Origin: Glebionis coronaria
Lineage: Eukaryota > Streptophyta > Magnoliopsida > Asterales > Asteraceae
Length of the DNA stretch: 64,000 nucleotides
NCBI GenBank assembly: GCA_025667525.1
Contig: CM046877.1
Location: 296,418,364-296,482,363 of the forward strand
Direction of reading: 5' to 3'
A program made the translations under genes and the position numbers. Shown here in pieces: positions 1 through 10,413 of the stretch (its first letter is position 1; each line of letters starts with the position of its first letter). The notes beneath the pieces are model-generated. The model saw only the letters and a program-made list of their open reading frames with translations, was not told where the DNA came from and did no database searches.

Positions 1-214
1 TCTTTACCAATAGCGATAGATCGATACGCCGAGATCAAAGAAAACATAAAAGGTTAGGATAATAAGCAATAATTATTCTATGATAAAGAGATTTAAATAA
101 AATTAATAGATCTAAACTACTTTTTTCGGTTTTTATAAAATTTATATAATTTTAAAGCTAAAAATAAGAGATCTACAAAATTATAAAAAGATGAATCTAA
201 GATGAAAAATAAAT
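1..214 (-). repeat. 3' LTR of element A, distal piece
   Basis: This stretch matches 37419-37635 with scattered substitutions. The match stops after the shared bases aaataaatctta, where an unrelated insertion begins. It resumes at 2282, where the partner LTR is already at about 38370, so about 730 bp of LTR was lost or replaced here. Confidence 0.85.
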
Positions 215-1339
215 CTTAAGCACTTTCGAAGAATATTGGGTTTTAAACCAAGAATTTTCTTTGTCAATTAAGCACTTTCGATTAAGACATACCGAATACC
301 CGACATTAAAAATAATGTCATCATAGCCCAATAAATACTTGTCCGGTCCGTGATACGTCCCAATCCACATCAAGTATTGCGGTCCTACTCCACATATTCT
401 TTATATCAATACTCGACCCAAAGAAAAATCGTCCTGTCATGAAAATGTTACACACGGCATGCTTAAAAATAAATTCAACCCAAGTCTAATAAGATATCCG
501 ATCCACCCTTTGAGCTATAAAGAGGCATAACCTAATAACTAGGTCATATATCCCTAATCCACACATAGTCAACCCTAAACAAATCCCATCTCATTTCCTC
601 CGCCCCCTTCACCAATATTGTCTCTCTACCAAAAATAAATCATATCTCAGCTAAAACCTAGAAACCTCCGCCTCTTTGTTTACTTAATCTTTGCATCTAA
701 GATAAAACCAACCTCGTCTCATTTGATCCAATTCCATTCAGAAACGGATCACACAAAATTTGAAACAAGACCCGTGAAATCAAATCGAGTCCATATCCAC
801 GCCTTCTGATTTAATTTAATCAACAAGTTGACACTATCAAACTTGTTTTTTTCATTTAATCAGATTATTATACCGACCCCTTTCTTTTTCGACTCAAGTA
901 CTTGGCATCAAGATCGTGATGATGGTCTCTGGTAGGTATTTTTGTGTAGTTGATTAATACCGAAACAAAGAGAGTAAATAACATGTTTGTTATCTAACTT
1001 TCTTTATATTTCGAATATATAAAAAAATGGCTCAAACCATTACATGGATCTATGATGATAGTCTCAATTTCGTGACTGATCTTTGAAGGGTCTATGCTTG
1101 CATGTCAAAAACACGAAATAGATTAACTGAGATCTCTTCTTTTTCTGTTTTTTCTATTCGAGTCTTGATTTCTTGATTATGGAGAAGGAGTGTGTTTTGT
1201 GGAGACGATGGGATTAGGATAGGATAGAGTCAGGGTTTATAGGATTTGAGTTGGTTAAGATGATTTTTGGTCTCGGTATTTTCTTGTTTGACCATGATCG
1301 GAATGTTTTTCTCATAAAAATGCATCTTGCAATTTTATT

Positions 1340-1609
1340 TTATTTTAATCGCATTGTTATGCACTCCATTGGAATAATCCCATTGGAATAATCACCATCG
1401 GGAAAATCACCATCGGAATAATCACCATCGGAATACTCACCATCGGAATAATCACCATCGGAATAAGCACCATCTGAATAATCACCACCGGAATGATCAC
1501 CATCGGAATCACCATCGGAAAAGGGTTTTGACCCATTTTCTTGATTTTTTTTTATTTTTTTTCGAAAAATATGGATCTGGTGTTTTTCAGATCTGTCCTT
1601 TTTTTTCAT
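1340..1609 (-). CDS. Small ORF with SDGDY pentapeptide repeats
   Basis: This 89-codon ORF begins with a lysine-rich stretch (MKKKDRSEK) and then carries about ten copies of an acidic pentapeptide S-D-G-[DEA]-Y, encoded by a 15-bp minisatellite. The repeat length is a multiple of three, so copy-number changes keep the frame. I do not recognise a family. It lies inside the small copia-type remnant, upstream in the element's sense of nothing else that is coding. It may be a captured exon or only an open minisatellite. Confidence 0.3.
   Translation of the reverse strand: MKKKDRSEKHQIHIFRKKIKKNQENGSKPFSDGDSDGDHSGGDYSDGAYSDGDYSDGEYSDGDYSDGDFPDGDYSNGIIPMECITMRLK
1369..1520. repeat. 15-bp minisatellite (about ten copies)
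   Basis: The unit is close to ggaataatcaccatc. Copies are imperfect (actcac, aagcac, gatcac variants), and the right end has a 12-bp shortened copy. It produces the SDGDY repeat on the minus strand. Confidence 0.85.
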
Positions 1610-1972
1610 ATCTTCATTCTAAAAATAATAGCCTTAAAACCCAGACAGATTTTTGACACGTAAAAAGTTATAGATAGAAGAAATATCAACTGATGTGGAA
1701 AAAAACTGATGAAAAAAAGAATGAAACAGATAATAAACAATGACTTTGACAATCAAGATAAGCCACTCACTCAGACAACGAATTGGTGAAACAAATATGA
1801 CATGAATGTATGGACCTTATGGACTGACAGTATTAAAGAATGGATATGATGGATGCATATACTGAACAAAAAAACACGACATATTCCAGCTTACAACATA
1901 AGCAGAAAATAAGCGGAATAAGCCATCAACACCATGATATAAGCAAACACAAACACAAAACACCCCCGGTTA

Positions 1973-1984
1973 GCTCTAATACCA
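1973..1984 (-). promoter_or_regulatory. Primer binding site (initiator-Met tRNA type)
   Basis: On the minus strand the sequence is TGGTATTAGAGC, one base from the common copia PBS TGGTATCAGAGC. It is separated by two bases from the LTR that starts at 1987. Confidence 0.7.
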
Positions 1985-1986
1985 AT

Positions 1987-2281
1987 TGTTAATCATAAGA
2001 TTCAAAGATATTTAGGGGTGATCTGGAGGTCGGGGAGGATAAAAGAAGTGGTTAGACATTTTAGAGAGAGAAAAATAAAGCTTGAAATGAGTGTGTGTAT
2101 TTAGAGAGAGAAGAGAAATACACAATAAGAAGAATCCTCACCCCTCCATGGAAGTATGGAGGAGTATATATAGGTTAGACAAGAGGTCACTTTGACAACA
2201 TGTCAATAGTAGTCCCTCCACGTTTTGCCTATCTGAATAAAATGTAATTCCGTAAATGGCGCTCACATTTTAGGGCTAACA
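1987..2281 (-). repeat. 295-bp copia-type LTR
   Basis: The termini are TGTTA..TAACA. It has a minus-strand TATA box at 2164-2173 and a palindrome directly beside it (2143-2162). It also has GA-rich stretches like those in the LTRs at 40232, 41691 and 42175, so the four are distant relatives. Confidence 0.75.
2143..2162 (-). promoter_or_regulatory. TATA-adjacent palindrome
   Basis: The arms CCTCCAT and ATGGAGG flank the six-base loop GGAAGT. The palindrome directly abuts the TATA box at 2164-2173. The same layout with different arm sequences occurs in three other LTRs of the window. Confidence 0.6.
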
Positions 2282-2326
2282 AACTTGATTAAAGAAAAAC
2301 TAGTGAAAAATAAGGGGAGAGGGGGA

Positions 2327-2336
2327 CTTTATATAG
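2327..2336 (-). promoter_or_regulatory. TATA box of the A LTR (left copy)
   Basis: The minus strand reads CTATATAAAG, preceded by GGCT. The same site is at 38421-38430 in the other LTR. Confidence 0.65.
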
Positions 2337-2556
2337 AGCCAACAATGGGGGTATTTAAATAATTTACTAGCTAATTTTTGCTTAGAGGCTAAGCATATGG
2401 GAGCACATGCCTTCACCTTCTTATCATAAGCCTAACACACGCGCAACTTGTGTTGACATGCGCCATATGCCACGTGTCATCCCCTGATTGGTCTGAAAAG
2501 CTGAGTCAACTGCCACCTCGTCATTCTCTGCCACCTCTGTCATTCTCTTCCACCTC

Positions 2557-2650
2557 GTACCAGCACTAATGCACTAGATCCCATCAAAAATTCGCAGTTA
2601 AGCGTACTTGGGCGAGAGTAGTACTAGCATGGGTGACCCGCTGGGAAGCC
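2557..2650 (+). rRNA. 5S rRNA-derived segment inside the A LTR (left copy)
   Basis: The plus strand follows plant 5S rRNA from about nucleotide 10 to about 107. It runs from taccagcactaatgca, through the internal control region (agttaagcgtacttggg, gagtagtacta, catgggtgacc), to ctgggaag. The last dozen bases of 5S are missing and the sequence then continues as ordinary LTR. It lies in the U3 part of the LTR and is antisense to the element. It is not a complete 5S gene, but the pol III internal promoter elements are largely kept. Confidence 0.85.
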
Positions 2651-3048
2651 CAACACTAAAAAATTCATAGAAAATAAACCGTGAGGAGATAAGACGCAAG
2701 GTCGGGACCGTTGGCTTCGTAATTTTGTGCTCTTCAATGTGGTTTATTAGTGGATGACTTTGGAGGGTAAAAATGGTCCTTGTTGTAAAATCTTTATCCA
2801 ATCTTCGTCTTTAGCCCTCCAAACTTCATTCTTTTGGCACTTTTGGTCCTTTGACTTTATCTTTGACCTTTTTCTTCGATAAATGTCCGTGAAATCCCGT
2901 GTTTTCTTTCCTTTTGATCTTTTGTACCTATTTTACAACAAAAACACAAACCACGCATAATTCCGACATTTACGATATTAATTACACGTTTTGGTCTCGT
3001 TTTTCATTGTTTTAAGTGGTAAAAGGATAAGTGTTTACACACTTATTA

Positions 3049-5314
3049 AATCCCCTACACTCGACCATTGCAATGTCCTCATGCAATTCACAATTTCAAA
3101 GCACAAATTTACGTTTTCATCATAATTAACCCATCTCGGCCTTTATTACGATATATTACTACTACTACAATAAAAGAAACTAAAGAACGATGAAAAGATA
3201 AAAAATTTATTCAAGGAAACAAAAGATATAACAATTTCCATTTTTATTTATTTACTTGAAATTGTTTGATGGAAGAAACTCGTAAAGAAATCTAAGACTT
3301 AAATTAAGGCTTGGGTGTCATGAATATTAATCACCCTTAAGTTTTACGTTCCCCATACCAAGCGTAAAAACGAGATCATTGTAATTACAAGTTACTAAAG
3401 CAAACACTTACTCATGTGGTTTAATTATTCACTTAGACCCCCTTATTCCTACGGTGTATCTCTTATATTTTATTTTTGTCTTGAATGATCACGAGGATGC
3501 ATTTTTTACTTATTTCGATAATTTATTAAGGCCGAAAATAAAGTAGGACGATTTAATTAATATTTAGCTAAAGGACAAAATCTTTTAAAACGGCTTCTCG
3601 AAATCTCAGAAAGTTCATATCTTGGCATAACTCGTTTCACGATTTGAGACCTTTCTCGGACCGATATTTGGCATGTACTTGAAACTTCAAATCTTGAGAG
3701 ACGATCTTGAAATTATGGTCTTCTCTTCATATATGGTATTCATCTTCATTTGGAGTGAAAGATGCTTCAAACGTTGACGACGACTTCTTCATTTATCCTC
3801 TTCTTTATTTAGGATTTTTGATATACAACGATCCGCCTCCTTTTCGGACTTGGATCTATTTATCCTCATACCTTGTTAGGGTCTTTTTGGATAGACTTAT
3901 CCATGATCTTTAGAGGAGTAATTGCTTCTCGTCGTGTGTCTTGATCCGTCATATTGATTTGGATTAATGATCTTCACATCATCTTTGGATCTTTAGCAGA
4001 AAAGTAAATCCTCATGCTTGTGAGGGCCTTTTTGGACTCGGATATCCTCATGCCTTGTTAAGGTCTTTTTGGATACGCCAATCTTCGCGTGCCGATTCAA
4101 TAAGTTATGCCTTGGCTATGAACTCTAATTAATCCCGAGCAACTTTTAAACGATTTTGGGCTAGAAGCTAAGTAATTTTTCAAATCGTACGACCTTATTT
4201 ATTGCATTTATTTATTTACAAGTGATGGGAGAAAAAGCTTATAATTAACTCACATAAATGCATGAAAGAATACCAAACTTATAACTGACTCTATCATCTC
4301 TCGTTCTCCACAATTTAAAATCTCAAGGAATGAGACTCGTGGATGCTTAGCCTATTAAATCAAAGTTTTGGGTTTTCAAGTCATCTATAGAATCTTGCAA
4401 CTTATTAGACTTTTTCAATTTTAGAATTTGCATTTTAAAGTTCCCTTGATAAATGACTTTCTAGGATCAATTATAGGAACTTGTGAAAAGTTCTTGTTCT
4501 TAACCCGTGTGAGTTAAGACTTTCGGGTTTTAAAGTTCCCTATATAAAAGTCTAGCAAAACTTGATTTAAACACGTTAAGGATACTAGCTAGAGTAAACT
4601 TTGATAAGTAAACTTGGGTTGAGTCAATAGATTCATGAAGGGCCTAATATATCCAAGATATCTAAACTCATTAAAACTATTTTATTTATTATTGTTTTTC
4701 CTTATTGACTTTATTCTAGAAATGAAATATATATACGATAGTGATAACAAAAGGAAAAGATATAAAAGAAAATAAAAGAAAAATACTACTAAGCCAAAAT
4801 AGATTAAAAATTTTGAAAAATATCGAAAAACCAATTTTTCGGTTAAAATGAGGTCAAAATCATGGAAAAGCCCACTAAACTTCGATAGAAGTCCCCCTAC
4901 ACTTAAGATAAAGATTTCCCTCAATGTTTAAGCATGTGGGAGAACAAACTCCCCTACACTTAGGACATTGAGTGCGTTGTTTAAATTTTGCTAAGGAAGA
5001 GACAACTAAAGTGATCAATTTTTTGTTTTATTTATATACAAAATTGAATCACAATAGCAAAAACGAATCGAAGAAACCGGGTACACGGGAACACGAGTCG
5101 CGTCAAAAACACCAACAGTGGATCATTAAAGCACATGTCCCTGCACAACAACACAACACAAACAACCTACTTGGCCCCCCTACACTTATGTTAGAAAATA
5201 GTTAAAAAGGATAGATCATCGGGTTGCCTCCCGAGAAGCGCTTGTTTTTGTTAACCGAGTCACGATCCTGACTCGACCCCAAATTTAATGGTCCATGGGG
5301 GAGCAAGAGAATCA
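3049..5314 (-). other. 3' non-coding region of element A with repeated polypurine-tract motifs
   Basis: No credible ORF is present. The PPT is at 3049-3060 (minus AGTGTAGGGGA) next to the LTR. Related motifs recur at 4890-4904, 4949-4960 and 5174-5185, several near a cattg/tcctcaatg word. The region is related to 10414-12242 of element B, for example in the shared words tgtatctcttatatttta and cacgaggat. Confidence 0.7.
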
Positions 5315-6182
5315 CTACTGGCTCAAAACAGATATGCCAGGGTCAAAAATCTTATCCTCATTACCGGATGAGAATAAAGAAGAAGAATCCACAGTATAAG
5401 TGAAGAAAATCAGAAGGATTCTGATCACATACGAGAAATAGGTATAAAGGCGGCCCTTAAGAATACTAGTCTTTGCCAAGGGCGGAAGGGTGGGAGAAAA
5501 ATATATCAAAGTGTCACCCGAGTACACTTGATAGAAACTCAAAGCAAGAGTCGATGGGGAAACCGGTAAATCATCACAAGTGATAGCAACATCAACGCCT
5601 CCTCCAGGATCAAAACACTCATCCTCATTTCCCGGTATGAAATGAGGAGAGTAAAAGTGATACATCATCCCCTTAGGTGTGCACGCGGTAGGACGGGGTG
5701 GCAACATAATATAAGAAATATTAGAAGAAATATCTACCACCCGCGTCACCTCTCTAGACCGAATCAAACGGAAGGTAGGGTCAAATTTCTCCCACCTCCT
5801 CTATGATGGGAGGTGGCATGGCTAACAAAGAATACTCATCAATGGCAAGAGAGTCGGAGATATCAATGTCCTCAATCCCCTCTTCAAAGAGAGGATTTAC
5901 CTCACTAGAGATGTAGGCGTCATCAAAATCAAATAAAGGGTTCAAATAAATCTTGAAATTTTCCTTTAGAACATCTTCATCCAAATAGTGACTCGTCATC
6001 ACTAGAAGTAAAATCATCATCGAGATCAAAAAGAGGATTAGAGAAAGCCAAAGAATCATCTCCCAAGATGTCTGTGGGAGGTAATGAATCATCACTAGAA
6101 AGAGATTCACACTCACTATCACTATCAGAAGCAAACGTAGGCTCACTTTGGATTGAAATAAGAATCTCATCACAAGGAATAG
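5315..6182 (-). pseudogene. Accessory ORF of element A, C-terminal half (frameshifted)
   Basis: This is the downstream half of the ORF that begins at 35812. It encodes an acidic, Asp/Ser-rich region (SDSDSECESLSSDDSLPP, then NPLFDLDDDFTSSDDESLF). After a shift to another frame near 5985 come DEDVLKENFKIY and NPLFEEGIEDID. After a second shift near 5775 a third frame (5767-5315) contains a strongly hydrophobic run (FSYVIRILLIFFTY) and ends FDPGIS. I recognise the wording from retrotransposon-linked proteins predicted in Asteraceae genomes, whose function is unknown. The hydrophobic run could be a membrane segment. Two frameshifts and the insertion of B make this copy dead. Confidence 0.7.
6178..6182. 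repeat. Target site duplication of element B (left)
   Basis: The five bases aatag immediately precede the LTR that starts with TGATGTAG. The same five bases follow the other LTR at 35033-35037. Confidence 0.92.
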
Positions 6183-9100
6183 TGATGTAGTGTTTTTGCA
6201 CACCTTTAGGAAAAGGAGGCAAAATAGGGCAAGTATTAACAAGTGGTTTAGAAAACCACAAGTTATGACCCTAAAATGAGTTCGTTCTCAAGGAGGCTTG
6301 GTGTGTGTGTAATGAGATGATTATCTTTGTGATTATATTGTTATGAGAAAGAAAAATAGAAATGGGATAAGAAGAGAATGACGGTTACGAAGACGGATTA
6401 CACTAAGACGATAAAGGCGTACACGTAAAACCGTAAAAAGCACCAAAATTAAAATTTTACTCTAAAAATTACCAAAAATCACTAAAAAGCCACTAAAATA
6501 TTCTAAGGGTTTAAAAAAATCCAAACTTGCTAAAACCTTTTAATTAATTAAATATTAATTTTTTAATGCTAATTAAAGCCCTAAAAATAAATATTAACTA
6601 CTAGAAAGTCCCAATCAAGATCTCAAAGTTTGTAAACCTTTAAAATAATCTAATTAAGCTAAAAAGAATTTTTCAAAATTTTAAAACCACTAAAAACTAT
6701 TTTTAAACAATTAAAAACTATTAAAAACTAATAAAACTTAAATTAATTCTAGAAAATAATTAAAAGACCCTAAAAATATTTGGAAAGTTGAAAAATTCCT
6801 AATTAAGTGTTTAGAACCTAGGAAAAATATAAAAACTTGGAAAATCAGACTTTTAATTTTTAATAATAAAATAATATTAAAATATTAATAAAAATCCAAA
6901 AATCCTAATAAATTCTATAAAGTTGCAAACTAGCTTAATTTAACCTAAATAACACAGAAATGAACTTGAAATTACCTAAATACCCTTAATGGGCCTAAAA
7001 ATGGGCTAAACCCAAAACAGATCCTTATTGGGCTAAATTTGAGGCCAAAATGAAAAAGTAGCCCAAATAAGCCCAAAAAGCACTACTTGACTCAAAATTT
7101 GATTTTAAACAACTTTTTCCAAAGGCCCAAAAGCTGAAAATATGAAATAAGCAAACTTATACCAAACAGCTTATTCTTAATGGGCTTTTTGGCCCATTAA
7201 GCTATAATCTAATGCCATAAGCTCAAATTAGACACACAAGCTTCTTTTGTCCTAAATAAGACTTCTGTAAAAAGAAATTTGAAATAAGCCCAAGGAATAA
7301 GCCTGAAAATGCAATAAGCAATCTACAGAAAATGACAAAATAGTCGTTTTTGAGTTCTAGGCCACCCCAAAAGCTGATTCAAGTTTCTAAAGCTTTTAAA
7401 TGACTTAAATAAGCTATTTCAACAAAAAGTTTTAAAATAAGTTGACTCAATAAGCTGGAAAAAGCAAATAAGCACTTATGAAAAAGTCAATTAAGTTGGT
7501 TTTCTTGCAAAAAGTCAAAGTCAAAGTCCAATAAGCTCCATTCTAATCAAATGGGTCAAATAATGAAGATCTATCACAAAAAATAAGTTGTTGCAGGTCT
7601 AGATAAGCTAAAATAGCTTATTGATAAGCTGAGTACAAATTAACACTAGCAGGGGCTAGTTTTTGGTGTTGAGCAGTGGGAACTTTTCCCACTGTTTGAC
7701 TTATAGACTTTTTTGTCTTTAGTGACTTTTTTGGAGATTCAGATTTCAACAAGGCACCCAAATGATCATGGGATCATAAGGAGTCAATACAAACAAAGAA
7801 ATCACAACAAGTAACAGCCAATTTGTACAGTTAATTCAAACAAGCACCAGATCTTTCACAGACTTAGAACAATAAGCAGTTTAGGTTCAATAAGCACTTT
7901 TAGCAATATTCAGCCAGCCAAACTTAACCAAATGCATACACAAGCTATTATAAACTCAATTGAACAAGTCTAAACAGGTTTCATGCAATGATTCAAAGAT
8001 TTAAGCAAGATTCAAGCTGATGAATGTTACTGATGAACACTAACACATGCAGTTTTCACTTTGCTGATGTATTTAACAAACACGCAAGATTCAAACCTCA
8101 AGATCTATCAAGTATGTTATAATAATGATGTTTTAACAGCTTTTAACCCTAAGCATGCATAAACTCTAGGTTTTCCCATAATCTTAGGTCAAAAACAGTC
8201 AAAGTCAACAAGTTATAGCAGATTATGTGATTCAAGGTTTCAAACTCAGAAACTTGCAGCAAAACACTCTCAACCAAGCATATATCAGATATAAAGCACA
8301 AACACAAACTTTCCTTCACACAATAACAAGATTTCAACTCAAACAGGTAGACCCAAACACCCTTTTAACTTTTCAAATCAAATTTTAAACAATTAAAAGT
8401 ATGATTCAGTTTACCAAATGATTAATCTAGCATATAAACAACATTACCATGCAAGACTAAGCAAATTCAAGCCAAGAAATCAACAAGAACACAAGTAGAG
8501 CACAAATCCACAAAAAATCCAAAATTTATCAGATTTTCAAGGTTTTAAGACAAACCTCATGGATGTACATCCACACCCATGAATGTTAGAGCTTATGTGC
8601 TAGTTAGAACAAGCACAAGCTTCCAACAGCAACCCTGCTAAGATTCAACAAGGTTAGAAGCATAATATCAAAATCAGAAAAGTAAAAAGCCTTGATTGAT
8701 GCAACCTTGTTACCCCACACTTGATTATCCCCATGTTATAAGCCTCACCAAACCTTGATAACACAATATCAAGATGCTATGATCAGCCCTATAGCCCAAG
8801 AATTCCAAGGTTTGAACAAGAACTTAGTAAAATATCAAGCTTGAAGGAAAAATGCAAACTTTTGCACTCTCCATAAAAACTGGTTTTGAGATTCAAAAAT
8901 ATCAAACTAAGAACAATAATAAGCAGATTATAACAATGGCACTTGAGCTTTCTTCAACATTTCAAACACATTTCATTAAGATTGAAAAGGATTTACAGAA
9001 AAGTGAACAACTGAAAATTCAAGAGCAAACTAAAATGAATGACCTAGATGCCTTTATATAGGCTACAAGTGAACTAGGTAAGCAAGAAAAAACGTAAACC

Positions 9101-10413
9101 CTAATGTATAGAAGTCCAGAATTGCCCCTGGAGCTTTGGCATCTTTTGAAGATCATGTGACTACATTTTGTTGTGTAGCATGAGTTGGCAAGTGAAAAGA
9201 GGATCCAAGGGCTTGTATGAAGCTTAGAAAGTAAGCCACATTATGGGACGTTGGATGGCTGTCACTGTTTTGGCGTCTTCCTCATCTTTGTAGCAGGGGA
9301 GTCATGTGTGGGTCTTTTGAGTGATGTGGCAAGTTTATTAAGAGTTGGGTTATGATTATGACATGCTTAATCATAAATCTGGAGCACATTAGGATCTAAT
9401 TACAAGCCATTAGTAAAAACCCAATTGTGTTCATCATGTAAATAGTGCCATGTTTAATCCAGTTTTGGTTTTAAAAAGGTGTTAACCGCCATAATTTAAA
9501 CTTAATTAAATAAGTTAAACCGGGTTGGGGTGAGTGGGATGTGAGGTGGCACAATGGAAAGAGCTGATTGGCTATGGTGAGTGAGTGGGGCACGTGGCAT
9601 GACTGGGTTGGTCTAGGTAACAATTGGTGTCTGCCCAATTTGGCCCCTCACTTCTTTCTATCTTGTCTTTTTGGTTTATAAAGCTGTCAACGCCAAATCT
9701 CTTCATAACAACTTTTGCCTTTTTACACTTTTGCCCCAAAATGTTTTATAAAGTGAATTCAGGGGTAATTCTTGCCAATTCTTGATTCTTGAAGGGCTGG
9801 TTTGGTATTTTCTTCAAGGATAATGGTGTAAACTTGTATGATTGACATTTTGGAGGACTGAATTTGCCAATTCATGTTTGATGAGGGACCATTTTTGCCA
9901 AATCTTCAAAGTCAAGGGTCCTTTTTGTAATTTTGGTATTTTCAAAGGACCAAATTTTCCATTCTTGTAATTTGGAGTTCTTCTTGATGTATTTGACTTT
10001 GAGAAGGACTAATATTGACATTTTAGCTTTGTTGAGGGGCTAAAATTGCCAATTCTTCAAAGTGGAGGGCCCTTTTTGCAATTTTGACAAACTTTAGGGA
10101 CCAAACTTGTAATTATGAAGATACAAGGGTATAAAGTGTCAATTCTTCCATATTGGAGGACCCTTCTTCATAATTCTTCAAATCTTCAAGGGTTTTCTTG
10201 GGAAAATTCTTCATTAGGGCTTGGTTCATTGTGCGGCTTCGTTTCCCGTGTTCGTTTTTGCATGATTCTTGTAATCTTTTGTCATTTTCTCAATATCCGT
10301 ACCTAAAATACACAAGAAACAAACACAAGCATATATATGGGTATTTTGATGATATTTAATGCATTTTAAGCCCTTTTTTGACGATGAGACTATGTATAAA
10401 AGCAGTCTCATCA
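6183..10413 (-). repeat. 3' LTR of element B
   Basis: It starts TGATGTAG and ends TCTCATCA on the plus strand and matches 30791-35032 throughout. It contains many dispersed short words: AATAAGC around 7000-7650, and an irregular repeat built on ggaccaaatttgccaattc at 9720-10170. A 69-codon plus-strand ORF at 8852-9061 is present in both LTR copies but is antisense to the element and is not called as a gene. Confidence 0.93.
9051..9062 (-). promoter_or_regulatory. Putative TATA box of the B LTR (3' copy)
   Basis: The minus strand reads CCTATATAAAGG. This would leave about 1.35 kb of U3 and about 2.8 kb of R plus U5. The same site is at 33672-33683. Confidence 0.5.

Larger units (their letters stand above)
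215..2281 (-). mobile_element. Remnant of a small copia-type element inserted in the A 3' LTR
   Basis: This stretch replaces part of the A LTR and has no match in the other LTR copy. Its right end is a well-formed LTR (1987-2281) preceded on the minus strand by an initiator-Met-type PBS. The expected second LTR on the left is not seen, so the left end is probably deleted. Inside, 215-1339 shows no long ORF. On the plus strand it looks gene-like: a TATAAAG at about 515, a C/T-rich leader after it and an ATGATG at about 919 next to GTAGGT. This could be a captured promoter and first exon, but the support is weak. Confidence 0.5.
2282..3048 (-). repeat. 3' LTR of element A, promoter-proximal piece
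   Basis: This matches 38370-39137 with about 3-4% differences. It ends in cacttatta just before the polypurine tract. It contains the TATA box of the element on the minus strand (2327-2336) and the 5S-like segment. Confidence 0.9.

Noticed and set aside
2557..2650. A functional 5S rRNA gene
   Set aside because: Both ends of the 5S sequence are missing and no T-run terminator follows directly. It is part of the LTR.
8852..9061. 69-codon plus-strand ORF present in both B LTRs (also 33473-33682)
   Set aside because: Both copies descend from one LTR by replication, so shared openness is not evidence of coding. It is antisense to the element and has no recognisable feature.
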